64,000 bases of DNA from Leptolyngbya sp. Cla-17 (GTDB lineage Bacteria; Cyanobacteriota; Cyanobacteriia; Leptolyngbyales; Leptolyngbyaceae): NCBI RefSeq assembly GCF_016807185.1, contig NZ_JAEVYN010000001.1, forward strand, positions 1,807,060-1,871,059, given 5' to 3'. Below the pieces are notes generated by a model. The model saw only the letters and a list, made by a program, of their open reading frames with translations. It did no database searches and was not told the origin of the DNA. Made by a program: the position numbers and the translations under genes. Below are positions 9,225 to 18,207 of the stretch, in pieces; the stretch's first letter is position 1; each line of letters begins with the position of its first letter.

Positions 9225-9639
9225 GATGGTAAGGGGGCTAAAGGATAGTTAGAGCGTTGTCCAGCTTGTAATTCACTGGTGCATTTCGCTCTACTAATCC
9301 ATACGATTGCCTACCTCAGTTTTATGCAGTGGAGTCAAGCAAGAACTTGAAACTGCCTTCCACCTGCATATTCGTCTACTTCATACTCATTTACACTAAA
9401 AGTGACGAAAGAGGATGTGGCAATTTTTGATAGTTCCTCTACTCTAAATTCCAGTAAAATCAGGCAGTAAGCACCAGGTATTGCTAAATATGAGGATAAA
9501 AGTTGTATGGAAAATTTCTTGTAATTGCTCTTAATCTTTGCCAGAGCAGACACAAGATATTCCTATAGCCGGAAATTATCCTTATATTCAGCAGTGCTAG
9601 CAAACAATGCTTAATAATTTCTACAGACCTTAAGAAGGA
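9225..9639. other. Intergenic region upstream of the calpain-like and DUF2996 genes
   Basis: AT-rich stretch of about 415 bases between two divergent genes; both promoters should lie here. It holds one 72-codon open frame on the minus strand (9335-9553), with no ribosome binding site that I can see and no recognisable family, so I do not call it a gene. No strong hairpin or repeat was noticed. Confidence 0.5.
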
Positions 9640-9651
9640 TTGAGCCAACCT

Positions 9652-10122
9652 ATGCCAGAAGAAACGACTCCAGATTCAGTCGATGAGCAGCCCATTGCTG
9701 CAAAGCCTGAAGCAAAAGCCAAAAAGGAAAAACCTCCCGCGGTGGAAGATAAGCCGTTTCCTGACTTTATTCAGCGAGATTTCATCCCGGCTTTAAAGGC
9801 GGGTCTTGAAAAACAGGCTATTGAAGGAGTAGAACTTTCTCTTGAAAAGAAAAAGATTAATGTTATTGGCTTTAGCCAATCGCCAGACTGCTGGCAAGTT
9901 GCTGGAGTTTGGAGTAGCGGTTACAAGCAAACGCGCGAATTCAGCCTTTACTTTTTTGATGAAACCATCAATGGAAAGAAGGGATTTTCCTACTCTGAAA
10001 GCGGTGGCAAAGCCAGCACCTTAGAATCTTTTCGGATTGATGAACGAAAATCGGATTTGGGACTGCTGGTATTTTGGACTTTGCAGCGCCTTGATGCTCA
10101 AAAGTGGCTTGTTCGAAACTGA
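9652..10122 (+). CDS. DUF2996 family protein
   Basis: 156-residue conserved protein of cyanobacteria and plastid relatives; function unknown. The N-terminus is a charged, disordered Pro/Ala/Lys segment (to about residue 35), followed by the DUF2996 core: PFPDFIQRDFIPAL, DCWQVAGVW, EFSLYFFDETINGKKGFS, ASTLESFRIDERK and the C-terminal QRLDAQKWLVRN. I chose the ATG at 9652 with AAGGA at 9635-9639 upstream. A TTG four codons earlier (9640) lies directly against that ribosome binding site and is unlikely. Its 3' end nearly touches the convergent TM2 gene (2 bases between stops). Confidence 0.88.
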   Translation: MPEETTPDSVDEQPIAAKPEAKAKKEKPPAVEDKPFPDFIQRDFIPALKAGLEKQAIEGVELSLEKKKINVIGFSQSPDCWQVAGVWSSGYKQTREFSLYFFDETINGKKGFSYSESGGKASTLESFRIDERKSDLGLLVFWTLQRLDAQKWLVRN

Positions 10123-10124
10123 GG

Positions 10125-10619
10125 CTATAGCTCTCTAAAGTGGTACAACACCACACCTGTTGCCATGTCGTTGTAAATATCTACATAACCTGTCTTCACC
10201 AGGTTTTGTAAAGAAGCTTCAACGGCAGAAAAACTTTCGTCTGTGTCAATTACACCTTGAGTGACTGAAAGGGTGCCACCTCGGACTTGAGCCGCTTTGA
10301 CTAATTTCACGGCAAGTTGGTCATGTTTCGGCTGAGGAATTGCCGCAGATATTTCTGGTTTTGTGATCACTCGTTCGATCGCAGGCTGATGAATAGAACT
10401 CCCCGGTAGCGCTCCTTGACTAGCTCGAAGCTTGACGTTGTGTTCGTCAACCATGCCAGGAATTAGCACGAGATCAAATAACTGACCAAAGCCCATCAAC
10501 CCAAAGGTAAATAGCCACAGTAACCCGGTGAAGGTTTTGCCATTATATAAACGTTGAAGTCCGTGCAATTGAAGCAGGCAACCCAACCATAGGACATAGG
10601 AAGTCGCAACATTATTCAT
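10125..10619 (-). CDS. TM2-domain membrane protein
   Basis: 164 residues. The first 55 form a TM2 domain: two hydrophobic helices (about 5-20 and 30-52) joined by a short turn with GLQRLYNGKTFTGLLWLFTFG, matching the usual glycine- and aromatic-rich pattern. The remaining cytosolic part (about 85-164) looks like a small helical/winged-helix domain (LAVKLVKAAQVRGG, DTDESFSAVEASLQNLVKTGYV). TM2 proteins are common but poorly understood. It is convergent with the DUF2996 gene and divergent from acsF. Confidence 0.8.
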   Translation of the reverse strand: MNNVATSYVLWLGCLLQLHGLQRLYNGKTFTGLLWLFTFGLMGFGQLFDLVLIPGMVDEHNVKLRASQGALPGSSIHQPAIERVITKPEISAAIPQPKHDQLAVKLVKAAQVRGGTLSVTQGVIDTDESFSAVEASLQNLVKTGYVDIYNDMATGVVLYHFREL

Positions 10620-10945
10620 AAACCCGTTGCACAGTAAAAGGGCGAGCGGAAGGCTTTTTCCTATGATAAGGATTTTGATTTGAGATGGACAGAAAAGTCA
10701 GCAAGAATTTATTACGTCGAGCTTTGAATTAATTAAAGCGGTTATCAAACTTGGCTTTGTGTTGTAAGTCTTAATATTGTTCAGGTATTAGTCACAGATT
10801 GAATTGATAGACTAACGGATGTAGCGATCGCGGGACATTACCCTACAATAGCTATAACTGATGGGTTCTCCTAGCTTAGAAAGGAGCGCTTGCATCAAAC
10901 CATTAAATATCCATTCTGTAGCTCAGAACCTAGAGAAAACGACTC
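10620..10945. other. Upstream region of acsF
   Basis: About 325 bases with no gene. It must hold the divergent promoters for the TM2 protein and acsF. A small inverted repeat, CTCCT (10868-10872) / AGGAG (10882-10886), lies about 60 bases before the acsF start and may be a leader hairpin. A TACAAT box near 10850 is a possible -10 element. One HIP1-like GCGATCGC is present. Confidence 0.4.
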
Positions 10946-12022
10946 ATGGTAGATTCCCTTAAAAAGCCTAGTTTTGAAGAGTTGCGTCCCGGCATCAAAG
11001 TTCCGGCAAAAGAAACTATCCTCACGCCTCGCTTCTACACCACTGATTTTGATGCAGTGGCAGAAATGGATATTTCTGTTAACGAAGATGAGCTACAGGC
11101 GATTCTAGAGGAGTTTCGAGCAGATTATAATCGCCACCACTTTGTTCGTGATGCTGAGTTTGAGCAATCCTGGGATCATATCGACGGCGAAACCCGAAAG
11201 GTGTTCGTAGAATTTCTAGAGCGCTCCTGCACCGCTGAGTTTTCTGGCTTCTTACTTTATAAAGAACTCAGCCGCAAACTAAAAGGCAAAAACCCAACTC
11301 TGGCAGAGTGCTTTGATCTCATGTCGCGGGATGAAGCCCGCCACGCAGGCTTTTTGAACAAGGCATTATCCGATTTCAACCTTCAGCTGGATCTCGGCTT
11401 TTTGACCAAGAGCCGGAGCTATACCTTCTTTCAGCCTAAGTTCATTTTTTATGCAACTTATTTGTCTGAAAAGATTGGCTACTGGCGCTACATCATGATT
11501 TATCGCCATCTAGAATCCCATCCAGAAAATCGCGTTTACCCAATTTTTCGCTTTTTTGAAAACTGGTGCCAAGACGAGAATCGTCACGGTGACTTCTTTG
11601 ATGCCATCATGCGCGCTCAACCCCAGTTTTTAAACGATTGGAAAGCGCGGTTATGGTGCCGTTTCTTCTTGCTGTCTGTATTTGGCACAATGTATCTCAA
11701 CGATGTGCAGCGATCGGGCTTTTATGAAGCCCTGGGGCTAGATGCACGAGAATATGACAAGGGCGTGATTGAAAAGACCAATGAAACGGCTGCACGGGTT
11801 TTTCCGGTCATGTTAGACGTTGCCAATCCAGAGTTTTATCAGCGGCTAGAAGTGTGCGTGGGTAATAACGAAAAGCTAACCCAAATTGCCCGCTCCAATA
11901 TGCCGAAGCCTCTCCAACTGGTTCAAAAACTGCCTTACTACTTGGCAAACGGCTGGCAGTTCCTGAAACTGTATTTTATGAAACCCATTGATGTTGCCCA
12001 TACTCACGGTGTGGTGCGTTAG
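10946..12022 (+). CDS. acsF: Mg-protoporphyrin IX monomethyl ester oxidative cyclase AcsF (ChlA)
   Basis: Aerobic cyclase that forms the fifth (E) ring of chlorophyll, converting Mg-protoporphyrin IX monomethyl ester to divinyl protochlorophyllide with O2. The 358 residues are full length. The di-iron carboxylate/histidine ligands are visible: ERSCTAEFSGF, MSRDEARHAGF (E-x-x-H) and WCQDENRHGDFF (E-x-x-H). Conserved flanks are LTPRFYTTDFD near the N-terminus and NGWQFLKLYFMKPID at the C-terminus. The start (MVDSLKKPSFEELRPGIKVPAKETILTP type) is typical. It is followed by a strong terminator and is therefore monocistronic here. Cyanobacteria often carry a second, low-oxygen copy; none is in this window. 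Confidence 0.97.
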   Translation: MVDSLKKPSFEELRPGIKVPAKETILTPRFYTTDFDAVAEMDISVNEDELQAILEEFRADYNRHHFVRDAEFEQSWDHIDGETRKVFVEFLERSCTAEFSGFLLYKELSRKLKGKNPTLAECFDLMSRDEARHAGFLNKALSDFNLQLDLGFLTKSRSYTFFQPKFIFYATYLSEKIGYWRYIMIYRHLESHPENRVYPIFRFFENWCQDENRHGDFFDAIMRAQPQFLNDWKARLWCRFFLLSVFGTMYLNDVQRSGFYEALGLDAREYDKGVIEKTNETAARVFPVMLDVANPEFYQRLEVCVGNNEKLTQIARSNMPKPLQLVQKLPYYLANGWQFLKLYFMKPIDVAHTHGVVR

Positions 12023-12050
12023 GAAGTAGTGTTCTCGGGTTAATAGATTA

Positions 12051-12089
12051 AAAACTCTGCATCTGTAATTTTTTCAGGTGCAGAGTTTT
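12051..12089 (+). terminator. Rho-independent terminator of acsF
   Basis: Perfect 11-base inverted repeat AAAACTCTGCA (12051-12061) / TGCAGAGTTTT (12079-12089), followed by GTTT. It begins 29 bases after the acsF stop codon. Confidence 0.85.
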
Positions 12090-12143
12090 GTTTATGTGGC
12101 ATTGTGTTGAAAGTGTGCGCGTTTAAGGTGTGAGGATTTTCGT

Positions 12144-13064
12144 ATGAATAGTCAGAGAAGGCGATCGCCCCAATTCTCGTTAATGTTGATCTCGTCTTCC
12201 GTCGGTCTGGCTGTTGGCATATTTAGCTTATCTGGAACCGCGCAGGCAAATTCTGCTTTTAGCCGCTTGCTCTTGTTAAAAGAAGACCTGCAAAATCCAT
12301 CAGAAAAAGCTTTAAGCCAGCCGCTAGAGAATGAATTGAAGGACTTAAACAATCCGCTTGATCCTCCAATCACTCTCAGCCCTGAGGTTAAAGCAGAAGA
12401 CGAGCTGCCTACGTCGACCCTGCAAGTGTCTCACACTGCCAGCGATCTCGCCCAAACACAGCCTGCAACCGACGGTACCGTACCTCCAAGACCCGCTGAT
12501 GCTAGCCCCGTGCTGGATAAATGGGAAAAACAAATGCCCAATGTGCTGGAAGACATTAAACGCGATCCTAGTTTCCGTACTCGTGTTCGTTTAGGGCTGT
12601 CCTATTTTCCCAGCACCAACGATGCAGTTGGCTGGAATGTTGGCGTAGAGGATATTTTTCTTGGCAAAACAAAATTGACTCTCAGCGGCAACTATATTGC
12701 TTCTTTCAACGGAAGTCGTAAAGCTGGCGGAGCCGATCTGCGCTATTACCTGCTGCCGTTGGGCGGCTACGTGAATATTGCTCCAGTGCTGGGATATCGT
12801 TACTTAGAAGCACCGCAATACATTACTGATGGGTTAAATGTCGGGTTTCGGGTGCAGGCAGTACCGTCACGAACGGGCGCAGCAGATTTATCTTTCATGT
12901 TGACCTGGGTTGATCCGGGTCAATATGATGAAGTAGGAGTACTTACACTATCGTTCGGCTATGCGTTGACTAAGCATGTGCGGCTTTCAACGGATATAGA
13001 GAGGCAAAACTCGCGCTACCAGAAAGATACTCGGTTTGGAGTGTCATTAGAGTATATGTTCTAG
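12144..13064 (+). CDS. Putative outer-membrane beta-barrel protein
   Basis: 306 residues. The N-terminus has a basic start (MNSQRRRS) and a hydrophobic helix ending in GTAQANS, a good Sec signal peptide with cleavage near residue 36. A Pro/Asp-rich disordered linker (about 45-125) follows. Residues 140-306 alternate polar and hydrophobic residues in short strands (VRLGLSYFP, KLTLSGNYIASF, GADLRYYLLPL, GFRVQAVP, VLTLSFGYALT) and end in VSLEYMF; the terminal Phe is the usual outer-membrane assembly signal. No specific family is recognised. The gene lies behind the acsF terminator and overlaps the convergent downstream gene by 4 bases. Confidence 0.78.
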   Translation: MNSQRRRSPQFSLMLISSSVGLAVGIFSLSGTAQANSAFSRLLLLKEDLQNPSEKALSQPLENELKDLNNPLDPPITLSPEVKAEDELPTSTLQVSHTASDLAQTQPATDGTVPPRPADASPVLDKWEKQMPNVLEDIKRDPSFRTRVRLGLSYFPSTNDAVGWNVGVEDIFLGKTKLTLSGNYIASFNGSRKAGGADLRYYLLPLGGYVNIAPVLGYRYLEAPQYITDGLNVGFRVQAVPSRTGAADLSFMLTWVDPGQYDEVGVLTLSFGYALTKHVRLSTDIERQNSRYQKDTRFGVSLEYMF

Positions 13065-13495
13065 GGTGAGGGGGCAGCGAATAGCGATCGATGAGCCAAA
13101 CAAACCTGCCGGACAAACTGGCTTAAGTGTTGATGTTTAGTTTGTCCTGTTTTGCTGGTGACCGTGCTGTTTTCTGCATACAGATGTGTCAACACAGGGA
13201 TAACTTCCGTATCGATCGCCAATCTAAACAAAGCGATCGGCAACAATAAATCTGATCCTTGTCGCAAATCATGCAGGTCAGCCAACTGATTGTCCACTGA
13301 GATCGTCGGGTCTCCAACAGCTAATGCTAAAGGACGTACCCAACACACCTGACGCGGCTCCGCAACTTGCACCACTTCGGCATACAAACGGCTATAGCCA
13401 TGCTCCAAACAAACAATCTGAGATGGTTGAAAAGCATGGGTGGAACTAAAGGGTTCGGGAAGCACAGTCATGGCAGCGATCGGGTACTGGTTCAT
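13061..13495 (-). CDS. Conserved hypothetical protein
   Basis: 144-residue soluble protein, no signal peptide or membrane helix. Recognisable features are a central beta-rich part (QIVCLEHGYSRLYAEVVQVAEPRQVCWVRPLALAV), a segment DLRQGSDLLLPIALFRLAIDTEVIPVLTHLY, and a C-terminal helix with HLSQFVRQVCLAH. I think homologues occur in other cyanobacteria but cannot name a family or function. Its 3' end overlaps the convergent barrel gene by 4 bases, and it is divergent from trhO with about 50 bases between starts. Confidence 0.65.
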   Translation of the reverse strand: MNQYPIAAMTVLPEPFSSTHAFQPSQIVCLEHGYSRLYAEVVQVAEPRQVCWVRPLALAVGDPTISVDNQLADLHDLRQGSDLLLPIALFRLAIDTEVIPVLTHLYAENSTVTSKTGQTKHQHLSQFVRQVCLAHRSLFAAPSP

Positions 13496-13545
13496 TCTAT
13501 CGGGAAGGTCTTATCTTAGAAGATGGATTTTTGGATAAAAAGCCT

Positions 13546-14412
13546 ATGAGCTGGGTTGTTGCAGCATTTTACAAATTTGTGCCGCTGCTAGACTGTGTAG
13601 AACTGCGACCAGTACTGCTGGAGTACTGTCAGACGCAAGGGATTAAAGGCACAATTTTGCTGGCAGAGGAGGGAATCAATGGCACGATCGCCGGTTCTCG
13701 GCAGGCGATCAATACAGTGTTGGCATGGCTCAAATCCGATCCGCGATTGGCGGACTTGAATCATAAAGAATCCATGACTGAAACGTCGCCCTTTGAGCGA
13801 ATGAAAGTGAAAGTGAAGCGCGAAATTGTCACTTTGGGTAAGCCAGAGGTGAATCCCGGTGTGCAGGTGGGTACTTATGTCATCCCGGAGGAATGGAACG
13901 CGCTGATTACCGATCCAGAGGTGACAGTGATTGACACCCGCAATCATTACGAAGTCAATATTGGCACTTTTCAACGAGCGATCAATCCCCAAACTACTTC
14001 ATTTCGGGAATTCCCAGATTACGTGCAGCAGCTTGATCCGACACAACACAAAAAAGTTGCAATGTTTTGTACGGGCGGCATTCGCTGTGAAAAAGCCTCG
14101 GCATACCTGCTCAGCCAAGGCTTTCAGGAGGTTTATCACCTCCAAGGCGGCATTCTGAAATATTTAGAAGAAGTTCCAAAAGACGAAAGCTTATGGCAAG
14201 GAGAATGTTTTGTATTTGACGATCGCGTTTCTATCCGTCACGGACTAGAACCGGGAACCTATGAGATGTGCCGCAGTTGTGGCTATCCCCTTTCTGAAGC
14301 CGAAAAAGCCTCGCCTGATTATGAAGATGGTATTTGCTGCCCCCATTGCACCGACTCAATTACGCCAGAAAAACGCGATTCCCCTAGGAAGTCCTGTGAA
14401 AAGCTTCCCTAA
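13546..14412 (+). CDS. trhO: tRNA uridine(34) hydroxylase TrhO (rhodanese family, YceA)
   Basis: Oxygen-dependent enzyme that forms 5-hydroxyuridine at the wobble position of certain tRNAs. The 288 residues have the N-terminal acylphosphatase-like domain (FYKFVPLLDC, GIKGTILLAEEGINGTIAG), the linker MTETSPFERMKVKVKREIVTLGKPEVNP, and a rhodanese domain with DTRNHYEVNIGTF and the catalytic loop FCTGGIRCEKA. A C-terminal cysteine cluster (MCRSCGYPLS then ICCPHC) may bind a metal. An in-frame TTG five codons upstream (13531) is open, but the ATG at 13546 starts at the family position (MSWVVAAFYKF). Confidence 0.93.
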   Translation: MSWVVAAFYKFVPLLDCVELRPVLLEYCQTQGIKGTILLAEEGINGTIAGSRQAINTVLAWLKSDPRLADLNHKESMTETSPFERMKVKVKREIVTLGKPEVNPGVQVGTYVIPEEWNALITDPEVTVIDTRNHYEVNIGTFQRAINPQTTSFREFPDYVQQLDPTQHKKVAMFCTGGIRCEKASAYLLSQGFQEVYHLQGGILKYLEEVPKDESLWQGECFVFDDRVSIRHGLEPGTYEMCRSCGYPLSEAEKASPDYEDGICCPHCTDSITPEKRDSPRKSCEKLP

Positions 14413-14586
14413 CGTTTCACGAATCGCCAAGCCGAGCGCCAGCGCCAATGATAGCAATCACAACAGGTAAAATCCACAAAGGGTAGCCTATGAAAAATAT
14501 TCTGATTTCCTACAAAAAGTAGCTGTTCTCAGAATTCTTGTGTTTTACTGAAGTGCCCAACAATATTGTGTTTTAGGTGCCAAACG

Positions 14587-15597
14587 ATGATAGACACTGC
14601 AAAAAAATTAGACGCTCCTAAAAAAATTGATGCGGTGTTTGAGGGAGGCGGAGTGAAAGGCATTGGCTTAGTCGGCGCATTTTCGGTGCTGGAAGCAGAA
14701 GGCTATATGCTCGAAAATTTGGCAGGCACTTCAGCCGGGGCGATCGTCACAGCGCTAATTGCCGCAGGCTATAACGCCGCAGAACTCAAGGAAATCTTGG
14801 ATTCTCAAGACTTTACTAAGTTTATGGATAAGGGCTGGGAAGATGAAATTCCCCTGGTTGGCTCAATGCTTAGCTTGATCACCGAAAAAGGGATTTATGA
14901 AGGTGACTTTTTTGAAAACTGGTTGCGAGAATTGCTAGCCAAAAAAGGAGTTCGTACCTTTGGCGATTTAGTCATGGCGAAAAATAAAGATAATCCCCGC
15001 TATCGCTATAAGTTGCAGGTGATTGCCAGCGATTTGACCCGGGGCAGAATGCTGGTGCTGCCTAGAGACATTCAACACTACGGCGTAAATCCTGATGAGT
15101 TGGAAGTGGCAGTAGCCGTGCGAATGAGTATGAGCTTGCCCTTCTTTTTTGAACCTGTGCAATTAAAAGATAAGGTTGGTGCTACGAACTACATTGTGGA
15201 TGGTGGCGTGTTGAGCAATTACCCAGTGTGGCTGTTTGACAGTGGAGCCGCAAACCCAGACTGGCCAACCTTTGGGGTTCGATTGGTCGATCCCGATCAA
15301 GATAAACCCCATGTGATTAAGGGTCCCATTTCAATGTTAAAAGCGATGTTTTCCACCATGATGGAAGCTCATGACGCTCGTTATATCAGTACAGAAAGCT
15401 TTGTCCGCACCATACCCATTCCAACAATGGGGATTCAAACTACCCAGTTTCAACTCACGCCATCGGAAAAAACAGCGCTCTACGAAGCAGGACAAGCATC
15501 TGCACAGAAATTTTTAGAAACCTGGGATTTTGAGAAGTATAAGCAGGAGTTTCGCGCCCAAATCCCGCCATCTAGAACAGAAGAAGTGTGGACTTAA
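14587..15597 (+). CDS. Patatin-like phospholipase / acyl hydrolase
   Basis: 336-residue Ser-Asp hydrolase of the patatin family. The oxyanion loop GGGVKGIGLVGA, the nucleophile elbow GTSAG (Ser49) and the catalytic Asp205 in VDGGVLSNYPVWLFD are all present. There is no signal peptide, so it is probably cytosolic or peripheral on membranes, acting on glycerolipids or other acyl esters. I use the ATG at 14587, with a weak AGG upstream; an alternative TTG seven codons earlier (14566) adds a Cys-rich segment unlikely to be real. It is convergent with arfB. Bacterial patatins include defence effectors, but no nucleotide-sensing partner is nearby, so a lipid-metabolic role is more likely. Confidence 0.9.
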   Translation: MIDTAKKLDAPKKIDAVFEGGGVKGIGLVGAFSVLEAEGYMLENLAGTSAGAIVTALIAAGYNAAELKEILDSQDFTKFMDKGWEDEIPLVGSMLSLITEKGIYEGDFFENWLRELLAKKGVRTFGDLVMAKNKDNPRYRYKLQVIASDLTRGRMLVLPRDIQHYGVNPDELEVAVAVRMSMSLPFFFEPVQLKDKVGATNYIVDGGVLSNYPVWLFDSGAANPDWPTFGVRLVDPDQDKPHVIKGPISMLKAMFSTMMEAHDARYISTESFVRTIPIPTMGIQTTQFQLTPSEKTALYEAGQASAQKFLETWDFEKYKQEFRAQIPPSRTEEVWT

Positions 15598-15626
15598 GGG
15601 CGGATATACAGAGAATGAAAAGGTCT

Positions 15627-16052
15627 TCACAAAATATCTTTGCCCGTGAGGTTTCCTCTAGAAGCTTTAGTGTCTCCTCGCTTTGTTTTGCGATCGAGAC
15701 GCTTTTGCTGAGAGCTACGGGTTGGCTTGCTGAGCTTGCGCTTTTTGGGCACTACTACTGCACTTTTAATTAAGTCTCGTAGTCTTTTTAGCGCTTCTTC
15801 GCGGTTTTGTTCTTGACTGCGATGCTCCTGAGCCTTGATCACAACAACGCCATCTTTAGTAATGCGCTGATCGTTTAGCTGCAACAGTCGCTCTTTGTAG
15901 CGATCGGGCAGGGAAGATGCAGGGATATCAAAACGCAAGTGGATTGCCGTTGCCACCTTATTCACATTTTGCCCGCCTGCCCCCTGAGAACGAATAGCGC
16001 TGATTTCGATTTCGTTGGCAGGAATTGTAACGGTGTTGGAGATTGGTAGCAT
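15627..16052 (-). CDS. arfB: Alternative ribosome-rescue factor ArfB (YaeJ)
   Basis: Peptidyl-tRNA hydrolase that rescues ribosomes stalled on truncated mRNA. 141 residues: release-factor catalytic domain with the GGQ loop (SQGAGGQNVNKVATAIHLRFDI) in the first third, the strand DGVVVIKAQEHRSQEQNREEAL, and a strongly basic C-terminal tail (VPKKRKLSKPTRSSQQKRLDRKTKR), which in E. coli ArfB enters the empty mRNA channel. It lacks the codon-recognition domains of RF1/RF2, which rules out an ordinary release factor. The ATG at 16052 is the only reasonable start. Confidence 0.95.
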   Translation of the reverse strand: MLPISNTVTIPANEIEISAIRSQGAGGQNVNKVATAIHLRFDIPASSLPDRYKERLLQLNDQRITKDGVVVIKAQEHRSQEQNREEALKRLRDLIKSAVVVPKKRKLSKPTRSSQQKRLDRKTKRGDTKASRGNLTGKDIL

Positions 16053-16115
16053 TGCTGATCGGTTGACGACGTGACTATAGAGTTGGGTTCAGGGCGATCG
16101 CATTCATCTAAAAAC

Positions 16116-16985
16116 TTACACTGTCGCTTGGTCAATCCGCTCAATTTCGATCGCCGATAGAGCAACCTCAGCCGCTTTTACCGAGTCTTCGATGCTTTCA
16201 ACTTTGCTGGCACCTGGAATTGGCACCACGCAAGGCGATTTGGCTGCTAACCATGCCAATATCAGGCTGTAAACCGATACGCCTTTCTCTTGGGCAAGCT
16301 GGGCGATCGGTTTAATTTCCGGTAAGTTTTTGACGCGGCGACTGCCTCCCAAAGGACTCCAAGGCAAAAAAATGATATTTTCTTGCTCACAGTACGCCAA
16401 CACGCCATCCCGTTCTGGTTCACGATACCAAGGATTGTATTGGTTTTGCACTGAAACGATTTCAACCACTTCTCTCGCCTGTCGAATTTGTTCTACCGAA
16501 AAGTTGGATACGCCCACATATTGGATCAGCCCTGCGTCAACAGCTTCTCGCACGGGTTCAAGGGATGCCGAAATTGCAAATTCTGGATCGGGGGCATGAT
16601 ATTGCCACAGTGCGATCGCCTGCTTGCCTCCTAAAGCCTCAAAACTTTCGCGAATCGTTTTCCGCAAGTGCTCTGGATTGCCGTTTCTAGTCCAAGAGCC
16701 ATTAGGACGCATCAATCCACCTTTTGTGGCGATAATCACCTGGCTAGTATCTGCTTGATATTGCTGCAATGCTTTGGCAAAAAGGCGCTCGTTGTGGTGC
16801 TTGTCGGTTTCATCTTGACAGTAAGAGTCGGCCGTATCCAACAATGTGACACCCAAATCTAGGGCGCGATGAACTACCGCGATCGCGTCTGATTCACTCG
16901 GTCTACCGCTTAAGGAAAGCGGCATCCCGCCTAAACCAATGGCGCTAATTGAGACAGAGGTCGTGCCCAACTGTTTAGTTTTCAT
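16116..16985 (-). CDS. Aldo/keto reductase family oxidoreductase
   Basis: 290-residue NADPH-dependent (beta/alpha)8 oxidoreductase. The catalytic tetrad can be placed: Asp and Tyr in LLDTADSYC, Lys in IIATKGG, and His in LWQYHAPDPE. Other blocks are IGLGGMPLS near the N-terminus, VGVSNFSVEQIRQA, VQNQYNPWYRE and the C-terminal cofactor segment VPIPGASKVESIEDS. The frame is open to 17018, but the ATG at 16985 (MKTKQLGTTSVSISAIGLGG) is the family start. The physiological substrate cannot be inferred. It stands next to arfB on the same strand, with 63 bases between them. Confidence 0.92.
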   Translation of the reverse strand: MKTKQLGTTSVSISAIGLGGMPLSLSGRPSESDAIAVVHRALDLGVTLLDTADSYCQDETDKHHNERLFAKALQQYQADTSQVIIATKGGLMRPNGSWTRNGNPEHLRKTIRESFEALGGKQAIALWQYHAPDPEFAISASLEPVREAVDAGLIQYVGVSNFSVEQIRQAREVVEIVSVQNQYNPWYREPERDGVLAYCEQENIIFLPWSPLGGSRRVKNLPEIKPIAQLAQEKGVSVYSLILAWLAAKSPCVVPIPGASKVESIEDSVKAAEVALSAIEIERIDQATV

Positions 16986-17086
16986 CGTTTCTTCAAAGGT
17001 GAATATCCAAGCAATCACAGCATAATCCAGCTAACGCGATCGCTCAATCTATCCTGCGGTTATGCTGACCGTAATATTTGGATCTT

Positions 17087-17548
17087 TCACTTACGGTTGA
17101 CGTGACGGAGAATCCCATAGCTAATTGCCAAAGCTAAAATTGCAGTCGCCAAAGCAATCAGATCAATACCTGCTGTTTTATCTAAATCCAAAATGATGAT
17201 TTTACGAGATACTGCAATCAAGGAAGTTACGATCACTAGTTCTGATTGAATCGTATGGCTTTTTAAATAAGCCGTAATGTTTTCAAGAATTTCTAAGGCA
17301 ATTAAGACGTTTAAAAACAATCCAAAGACCTTGGTTATTGTGGTGCTAAAACGACCGTAGGGTGCTGTTGAGAACAAATCAGTAGTTAGGAAAAGCATCA
17401 GGTCAAAAATTGCCACGATCACAACTACAACCATTGCAACTGACAAAATTTTAGCGACGATTCCCTCAAATTTACTAATGGACTTTAAAAATGCCTCGTT
17501 TTGAAATTCCTCTATTAATCGTTTTGTGAATCGTTGCAAAAATCGCAT
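17087..17548 (-). CDS. PsiE-family membrane protein
   Basis: 153 residues with an amphipathic N-terminal helix (MRFLQRFTKRLIEEFQNEAF) and four predicted membrane segments (about 35-55, 68-92, 105-120, 128-147). The pattern matches the phosphate-starvation-inducible PsiE family (ENITAYLKSH, SELVIVTSLIAVSRKIIILDL). The function is unknown; the family name comes from E. coli regulation, not from a shown activity. The frame is open to 17602, but Met at 17548 lines up with the initiator of the related fragment at 18237-18326. It is divergent from the DUF4079 gene. Confidence 0.8.
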   Translation of the reverse strand: MRFLQRFTKRLIEEFQNEAFLKSISKFEGIVAKILSVAMVVVVIVAIFDLMLFLTTDLFSTAPYGRFSTTITKVFGLFLNVLIALEILENITAYLKSHTIQSELVIVTSLIAVSRKIIILDLDKTAGIDLIALATAILALAISYGILRHVNRK

Positions 17549-17718
17549 GACATTTCTATGAGCACATGAAGCGAGAATACTAAATTCATCGTCTGGATGC
17601 AATTAATTGTTGTGATGATAACAGTTGGTGTTCAACTATCCTTCACACCAGAGATTGTCAGCGCGTTTAAGCGTAATATTTAAATTCCGATCCTCCTGCA
17701 AGTTGACTCTGCAAAACT

Positions 17719-18207
17719 ATGACACTGGATGAAAATTTAACTGACCTACTCCAGCCGATCGCCGATTGGTTTGGCAGTTTGGGTGTGCCTAAACCGATTG
17801 TCCAATGGGGGCATCCTGTCATGATGGGCATTGTAGTAGTGGTTTTGGGTAGCTACGTTGCCTACGCTGGCTGGCGTGGACGACTGGCTGACGACAAAGA
17901 CATTGCCCTGAAAAATCGCGCTGATCATCGTAAATTAGCTCCGCTGATGACCTTGTTCATTACTTTGGGTTATACGGGCGGTATTTTATCGCTCGTGATG
18001 CAGGGAGAACCGATTATGGAAAGCCCCCATTTTTGGACAGGCTCCGCAGCGGTATTATTGCTGTGGAGCAATGGGCTGATTTCCCTATCTGGTTTCGGCG
18101 GTGGCAAGCCTGTTCTGCGAATGACTCATGCCTATATCGGCACATTGATTATGCTGCTGCTGGTTATTCATGCTGCGTTTGGCTTGAAGCTCGGACTCTC
18201 AATTTAA
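17719..18207 (+). CDS. DUF4079-family membrane protein
   Basis: 162 residues with four hydrophobic helices (about 32-52, 76-96, 108-128, 138-158) and conserved histidines at helix ends (QWGHPVMMG, MTHAYIGT, LVIHAAFG). This matches the cyanobacterial/plant DUF4079 family, whose arrangement recalls cytochrome b561-like heme proteins; heme binding is an inference. Start ATG is at 17719. Its last codons lie inside the left copy of the 53-bp repeat described at 18197. Confidence 0.85.
   Translation: MTLDENLTDLLQPIADWFGSLGVPKPIVQWGHPVMMGIVVVVLGSYVAYAGWRGRLADDKDIALKNRADHRKLAPLMTLFITLGYTGGILSLVMQGEPIMESPHFWTGSAAVLLLWSNGLISLSGFGGGKPVLRMTHAYIGTLIMLLLVIHAAFGLKLGLSI

Noticed and set aside
9335..9553. 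72-codon minus-strand frame between the calpain-like and DUF2996 genes
   Set aside because: No ribosome binding site, no recognised family, and it lies where the promoters must be. Recorded only as part of the intergenic region.
14413..14500. Short hydrophobic minus-strand frame (LWILPVVIAIIGAGARLGDS) between trhO and the patatin gene
   Set aside because: It could be a tiny membrane protein, but there is no ATG, only a TTG without a clear ribosome binding site, and I recognise no photosystem or cytochrome small subunit. Not enough support to call.
14587..15597. Patatin gene as a CBASS-type defence effector
   Set aside because: No cyclic-nucleotide synthase or accessory gene is near; neighbours are trhO and arfB, both housekeeping.
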